Source: Spirochaetaceae bacterium (GTDB lineage Bacteria; Spirochaetota; Spirochaetia; Treponematales; Breznakiellaceae). From it: 36,386 nucleotides of DNA. The translations under genes were made by a program, and so were the position numbers. The DNA lies in assembly GCA_031283755.1 (NCBI GenBank), contig JAITBE010000093.1:1-36386 (forward strand), written 5' to 3'. The notes beneath the pieces were generated by a model. That model ran no database searches. It saw nothing but the letters and a program-made list of their open reading frames with translations, and was not told where the DNA came from. Each line of letters starts with the position of its first letter. The first letter of the stretch is position 1. Shown one piece after another: positions 33,041 through 36,386 of the stretch.

Positions 33041-34028
33041 GAACGCTTTCATCCGGGCTGTGGATCTGCAAAAATTTTTTACGGTTGACAGCGAGTTTTT
33101 TGCCGGTTCTGTCCGGCAGGTCCGGGCAGTGGACGGCGTAAGCTTTGAAATTAAGAAAGGAAATATCCTTGGTATTGTGGGAGAATCGGGCTGCGGTAAA
33201 ACAACGGTAAGCCGTTTGATGGTAAACCTTCTAAAACCCTCAGGCGGTACGGTTTATTTTGACAGTACCGACATAACCCATATAAAGAATCGTAAAATGC
33301 GTGATATACGTAGGCGTATGCAGATTGTTTTTCAGGATCCTTTTTCGTCCCTTGATCCACGCATGACGGTATATGAAATTATAGGCGAAGGATTAAAAAA
33401 TTACGGGATAGTAAAAAACACCGCCCAGCTCAGGGAAAAAGTGGAAACCCTGGTGGAAAAATGCGGCCTTTTTGCGGACCAGTGCCTCCGCTATCCGCAC
33501 CAGTTTTCAGGAGGCCAGCGCCAGCGTATCTGTATAGCCAGGGCCCTGGCCGTGAAACCTGATTTTATTGTTCTTGATGAAGCGGTTTCGGCACTGGATG
33601 TTTCAATACAGGCACAGATACTCAATCTTCTTAAAAACCTTCAGGAAGAAATGGGGCTGACCTATCTTTTTGTCTCCCACGATCTTTCTGTAGTTGAATT
33701 TATCAGCGATGAAGTCGCGGTGATGTACCTCGGCAGAATAGTTGAATTAGGCAGAACCGAGGACATTTTTAATTATCCGCGGCATCCATATACAGAAGCC
33801 CTTCTCAGCGCTGCTCCGGCATTTACCGCCGAAGAAAAAGCGGTAAAGAAACGTATCATTCTGGCAGGAGATATCCCGTCGCCGGAAAATCCTCCACAGG
33901 GCTGTTATTTTTCTACCCGCTGCCCTTATACCGAAGAAATATGCAAAAAAGAATATCCTGAATACCGCATGATCGGTCCCGGACATGCAGTTGCCTGCTA
34001 CCGGGCTGGGGAGGATGGAAATGTATAA
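33033..34028 (+). CDS. ABC transporter ATPase, DppF/OppF family
   Basis: A 331-residue ATPase with Walker A GESGCGKT, Q-loop IVFQDPF, signature FSGGQRQRI, Walker B FIVLDEAVSALD and VSHDLSV. The C-terminal extension contains GCYFSTRCPY. Note that the Walker B tail reads DEAVSALD, an accepted OppF variant. ATG 33033 overlaps the previous stop by eight bases and follows GGGGAG; the track start at 32871 is an upstream extension inside the previous gene. Confidence 0.94.
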   Translation: MSENAFIRAVDLQKFFTVDSEFFAGSVRQVRAVDGVSFEIKKGNILGIVGESGCGKTTVSRLMVNLLKPSGGTVYFDSTDITHIKNRKMRDIRRRMQIVFQDPFSSLDPRMTVYEIIGEGLKNYGIVKNTAQLREKVETLVEKCGLFADQCLRYPHQFSGGQRQRICIARALAVKPDFIVLDEAVSALDVSIQAQILNLLKNLQEEMGLTYLFVSHDLSVVEFISDEVAVMYLGRIVELGRTEDIFNYPRHPYTEALLSAAPAFTAEEKAVKKRIILAGDIPSPENPPQGCYFSTRCPYTEEICKKEYPEYRMIGPGHAVACYRAGEDGNV

Positions 34029-34665
34029 CGAAAAAACCCACGCGTCTATTATTGGCTTGTTTTACCGTTCATTTAGGGAAGAGGGAGAAAAGGGGATACG
34101 CCTCTTTGTAAAGGCCGCCCAGTTTTATGCCGAACAACGGGGCCGGCGCATGTCCTTGCGGGCCCTGCGGGACGGACATAAGCTTGATTTTGACACATAT
34201 CTCGCCTACGGAGAATGGAGCGCCGTCTGTCCTATTACTGTTGAATATGGACAAGAGGGGAACGATTTTATCGAAAGGGTCTATTCCTGTCCCTGGGCCG
34301 AAACCTTTGCGGAAATGGATCTAAAAGACTGCGGGCTTGCATACTGCCGGGAAATAGACAAGGGCCTGGTGCGGGGTTTTAACCCTGAGCTTGTTTTTGA
34401 ACTGAAATCAGTGCTTCATGACTCGGCCTGCTGTGTTCAGGTTCTTAAAAATTATAGGCCCCTAAAAAAAATCTCTTCCCCTCCTGACGCCAAAAAAGAC
34501 TGGCAGTTCCACTGTGCCCATATTTTCAGCGCCATGTCCGGAATTGCCCATTCTGCCGGAATGATCGGGATCGTCCAAAAAACAGAAAAGCTCTTGGCCG
34601 AGAAATTCGGCCAAGAGGTCCTTCGGAGAATAATCAACACCGAAATAAATTTCAACCTTATTTAA
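34021..34665 (+). CDS. L-2-amino-thiazoline-4-carboxylic acid (ATC) hydrolase-family protein
   Basis: A 214-residue protein with the family pattern seen in ATC hydrolase-like proteins (PF14196): a conserved Cys-Pro-Trp in YSCPWAETF, then GLAYCREIDKGLVRGFNP, and a terminal C-rich strand (DSACCVQV). The founding enzyme opens the thiazoline ring of ATC on the way to L-cysteine; most homologues are uncharacterised, so the substrate here is open. ATG 34021 is chosen because GGGGAGG lies six bases upstream; the gene overlaps the ATPase gene by eight bases and is the last in the importer operon. A perfect 11-bp hairpin lies inside its 3' end. Confidence 0.72.
   Translation: MYNEKTHASIIGLFYRSFREEGEKGIRLFVKAAQFYAEQRGRRMSLRALRDGHKLDFDTYLAYGEWSAVCPITVEYGQEGNDFIERVYSCPWAETFAEMDLKDCGLAYCREIDKGLVRGFNPELVFELKSVLHDSACCVQVLKNYRPLKKISSPPDAKKDWQFHCAHIFSAMSGIAHSAGMIGIVQKTEKLLAEKFGQEVLRRIINTEINFNLI
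34591..34617. other. Perfect 11-bp hairpin inside the ATC hydrolase gene
   Basis: CTCTTGGCCGA (34591-34601) pairs with TCGGCCAAGAG (34607-34617) around GAAAT. It lies 50 bases before the stop and close to the convergent gene end, without a U-tract. Confidence 0.6.
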
Positions 34666-34685
34666 GACCAAGACCCGGTATCCCC

Positions 34686-35851
34686 CTACAGCCCCTTTAA
34701 CTGCTCGCAGGCCCTTTGGATAAACTCCATATCCTTCGCAAAACAAAAACGGACCAGATTGGCCCCCTTTGTTCTGTTGGAGCCGGTCCCACCGCTGTTA
34801 TGAAAAAAAGCCTCCCCCGGAACTGTCCCTATTCCGGCTTTGTTTAAGATGAACATGGCTCTGTCTTTGCCGGTTTTCCCCGGAAGCGAAGACACATCGG
34901 CAAGAACATAATAAGCGCCCTGAGGAATATGAGGGGTGAGTCCCAGGCTGGATAAAGTTGAACACAAAAGATCCCTTTTTTTCTGGTATTCGACCGGTAA
35001 AACGACTCAGGAATAGTTTCGATGGCGCGGGCCACTCCGTACTGGAGCGGACTGGGCGCGCAGACATATAAAAGATCGCTGGCATTGCCTATCCACTTTA
35101 TTATAGACCTGTCGGCAATGCAGTAACCGATACGCCACCCCGTTATGCTGAACGTTTTTGAATAGCCCGAAACCGTAATGGTACGGCCCTTGAATTTTTC
35201 AAGAGAAGCAGGACTTATATGTTCAGTACCGTCAAAAGTGATATACTCGTATATTTCATCGGTGATAACAATTAAATCGTTTTTTATGCAAAAATCTCCC
35301 AAGCTGTCTAGATCTTCTTTAGAAAAAACCTTTCCGCAAGGATTTGACGGTGTACAAATAACAATTCCCTTCGTCTTCGTACATACTAGTCCCTGCATCT
35401 CCTCCACATCAAAAGCCCAAGAAGGCTCTTTTAAGGGCGCAAAAACCGGAACCAAATCCAGGGACATCAAGGTATATTCGTGGTATCCGTAATAGGGCTC
35501 AAAAAGGATGATTTCATCTCCAGGATTAAACAATGCATAACAGGTACTGTAAAAGGCCCCGGTAGCGCCGCAGGATACGACAATGTTTTCATCATCAATG
35601 TGTATATGATTAAAACGCCCAGCCTTTAACGCTATTTGTTTTCGTAGCGTTTCAATACCGTCATAACGGGTATAGTGATTCTGTTCTTCCTTCATGGCGT
35701 CAAAGGCGCCCCGGGCAAGGACCGCTTCCAGGGGCAGATCACAGATACCCTGGGCCAGATTGATACCTCCGGCATTATCGCATTCTATCGACATATTCCG
35801 TATTTCGGATTGTAGCAAGCGGCGGGCTTTATCTGACTGTTTGTAAACCAC
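34686..35851 (-). pseudogene. Class I aminotransferase, frameshifted near codon 290
   Basis: The first 290 codons encode a fold-type I aminotransferase: NLAQGICDLP, YTRYDGIETLR, VSCGATGAFY, CTPSNPCGKVF, TDEIYEYITFDG and the PLP lysine in SGYSKTFSITGWRIG. After PESFYR the frame is lost, but EYQKKRDLLCSTL and the rest of the C-terminal domain (PQGAYYVLADV, VPGEAFF, LVRFCFA) continue in another frame to 34686. One small deletion or insertion near 34990-35005 explains both. GTG 35851 follows GGAGG and is preferred to the TTG at 35863. It is convergent to the importer operon with 20 bases between. It may be inactive, or the shift may be a sequence error. Confidence 0.82.
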
Positions 35852-36196
35852 CGGTACCTCCAAAAGGAACCCACAGGGCCCCTGAAATTCGTAAGAGCGG
35901 GCCGTTATGTCCCGATCATCAATTTACCATTTCAATACGGAATTCGAGCGCATCCTGCGCCAGGTGTAGGGCCGGGCTATCCACTTCTATCCCTTACGCG
36001 GGTGGTCCTTGCCGCAATCACAGGCCGGTAAACGGACCTTTCACCGTTTTGAAATCTACGGTATATAAATTACTAAAAGTCGTTCGGAAAGCTCAGTTTT
36101 CGAACAACTCTACTGTACCCGATACGGTATGGCTGTACAACCCTCGTGTTTACCTAGGGCGAGCGCATATAAAATTAACTAAAAGAGCGCGGAAAA
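35852..36196. other. Gene-free region upstream of the aminotransferase
   Basis: No credible ORF. Contains the hairpin at 36082 and two similar AT-rich segments (TATAAATTACTAAAAG near 36064 and TATAAAATTAACTAAAAG near 36168). Confidence 0.5.
36082..36105. repeat. Short hairpin repeat with CTCAG loop (GTTCGGAAA stem)
   Basis: GTTCG-G-AAA pairs with TTT-T-CGAAC around GCTCAG. It resembles the minus-strand reading of the hairpin at 3556-3580. Confidence 0.5.
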
Positions 36197-36337
36197 AGGG
36201 TCATTAATGGCGGATTGGCGGGGAGACGTGTTGTGATTGAACATATAAATGCCAAAATAAAAACGTTCAAGAGCATGGCATATCCTTACCGGGTTTTGTT
36301 TAATTCCTCCTCCAAACATAACCAACACCCAAGCTAA
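36197..36337 (+). pseudogene. IS5-type transposase remnant (C-terminal fragment)
   Basis: A plus-strand frame reads RRVVIEHINAKIKTFKSMAYPYR, the conserved E-containing C-terminal segment of IS5-group DDE transposases. Homology ends near 36286 and the frame stops at 36337. Upstream catalytic parts are missing, so it is a dead fragment. Confidence 0.65.
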
Positions 36338-36386
36338 GATTATTCAATCCGTAGGTAGCACGATCAATTTCTTCGCCAAGTACATA
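36300..36386 (-). CDS. C-terminal end of an unidentified minus-strand reading frame
   Basis: An open frame enters from the right edge and ends after 28 codons with LSLGVGYVWRRN and a TAA. The alternating hydrophobic and glycine pattern could be the last strand of a beta-barrel, but it is too short to judge and it overlaps the transposase remnant on the other strand. Confidence 0.3.
   Translation of the reverse strand, partial: YVLGEEIDRATYGLNNLSLGVGYVWRRN

Noticed and set aside
36064-36197. Direct repeat TATAAA.TTA.CTAAAAG as IS ends
   Set aside because: The two copies differ by small indels, no target duplication or partner was found, and AT-rich chance similarity is possible.
1-36386. CRISPR array, prophage or rRNA genes
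   Set aside because: No regularly spaced direct repeats, no phage structural or integrase genes and no rRNA-like sequence were seen.

Overview
The window looks like a chromosomal segment of a host-associated spirochete, most likely a Treponema of the termite-gut type. This is an inference from the gene mix, the GC-rich codon style with strong AGGAG-type ribosome sites, and the abundance of dispersed intergenic palindromes. No marker gene fixes the species. Most genes lie in tight operons with ATGA/GTGA overlaps. Gene names of the ape series follow the Escherichia/Xenorhabdus aryl polyene scheme as I remember it.

Region 1 (1-8023): a D-amino-acid and glutamate block. It holds a partial unidentified gene and a D-amino-acid aminotransferase (minus strand). 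Then on the plus strand come a DUF819 membrane protein, a VanX-type D-Ala-D-Ala dipeptidase, a GltP-type glutamate/dicarboxylate symporter, a class I aminotransferase and glutamate dehydrogenase. Together they could take up cell-wall D-peptides and glutamate and feed them through pyruvate, glutamate and 2-oxoglutarate.

Region 2 (8024-25256): a complete aryl polyene (APE) lipid cluster. The main arm runs on the minus strand from a clear sigma70-type promoter at 22374-22402: two ACPs (apeE, apeF), a three-domain fusion ApeG-ApeH-ApeI broken by a frameshift at an A10 tract, a glycosyltransferase and an acyltransferase (ApeJ split in two), thioesterase apeK, LolA-like apeL, MMPL exporter apeM, DUF3261 lipoprotein apeN, ketosynthase apeO, dehydratase apeP, ketoreductase apeQ and ketosynthase apeR. 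A divergent arm from a second promoter carries methyltransferase apeB, chain-length factor apeC and acyltransferase apeD. A dedicated phosphopantetheinyl transferase is inserted in the opposite direction between apeM and apeN, overlapping apeM by 154 bp. No ammonia lyase or chorismate lyase for the aryl starter is present here.

Region 3 (25257-26481): a junction with a tRNA-Lys(CUU), a decayed IS30-type transposase end, palindromes and a promoter.

Region 4 (26482-34665): one operon for a peptide-type ABC importer (binding lipoprotein, two permeases, two ATPases) with three enzymes inserted among the transporter genes: a BAAT/acyl-CoA thioesterase-like serine hydrolase, a nitroreductase with an N-terminal extension, and an ATC-hydrolase-family protein. 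This looks like an import-and-dismantle system for an unknown peptide-like or thiazoline-containing substrate. A frameshifted class I aminotransferase lies convergent to it. The right edge holds an IS5-type transposase remnant and the end of an unidentified minus-strand reading frame.

Intergenic regions carry at least three families of palindromic repeats, several placed directly upstream of ribosome sites or inside mRNA leaders.
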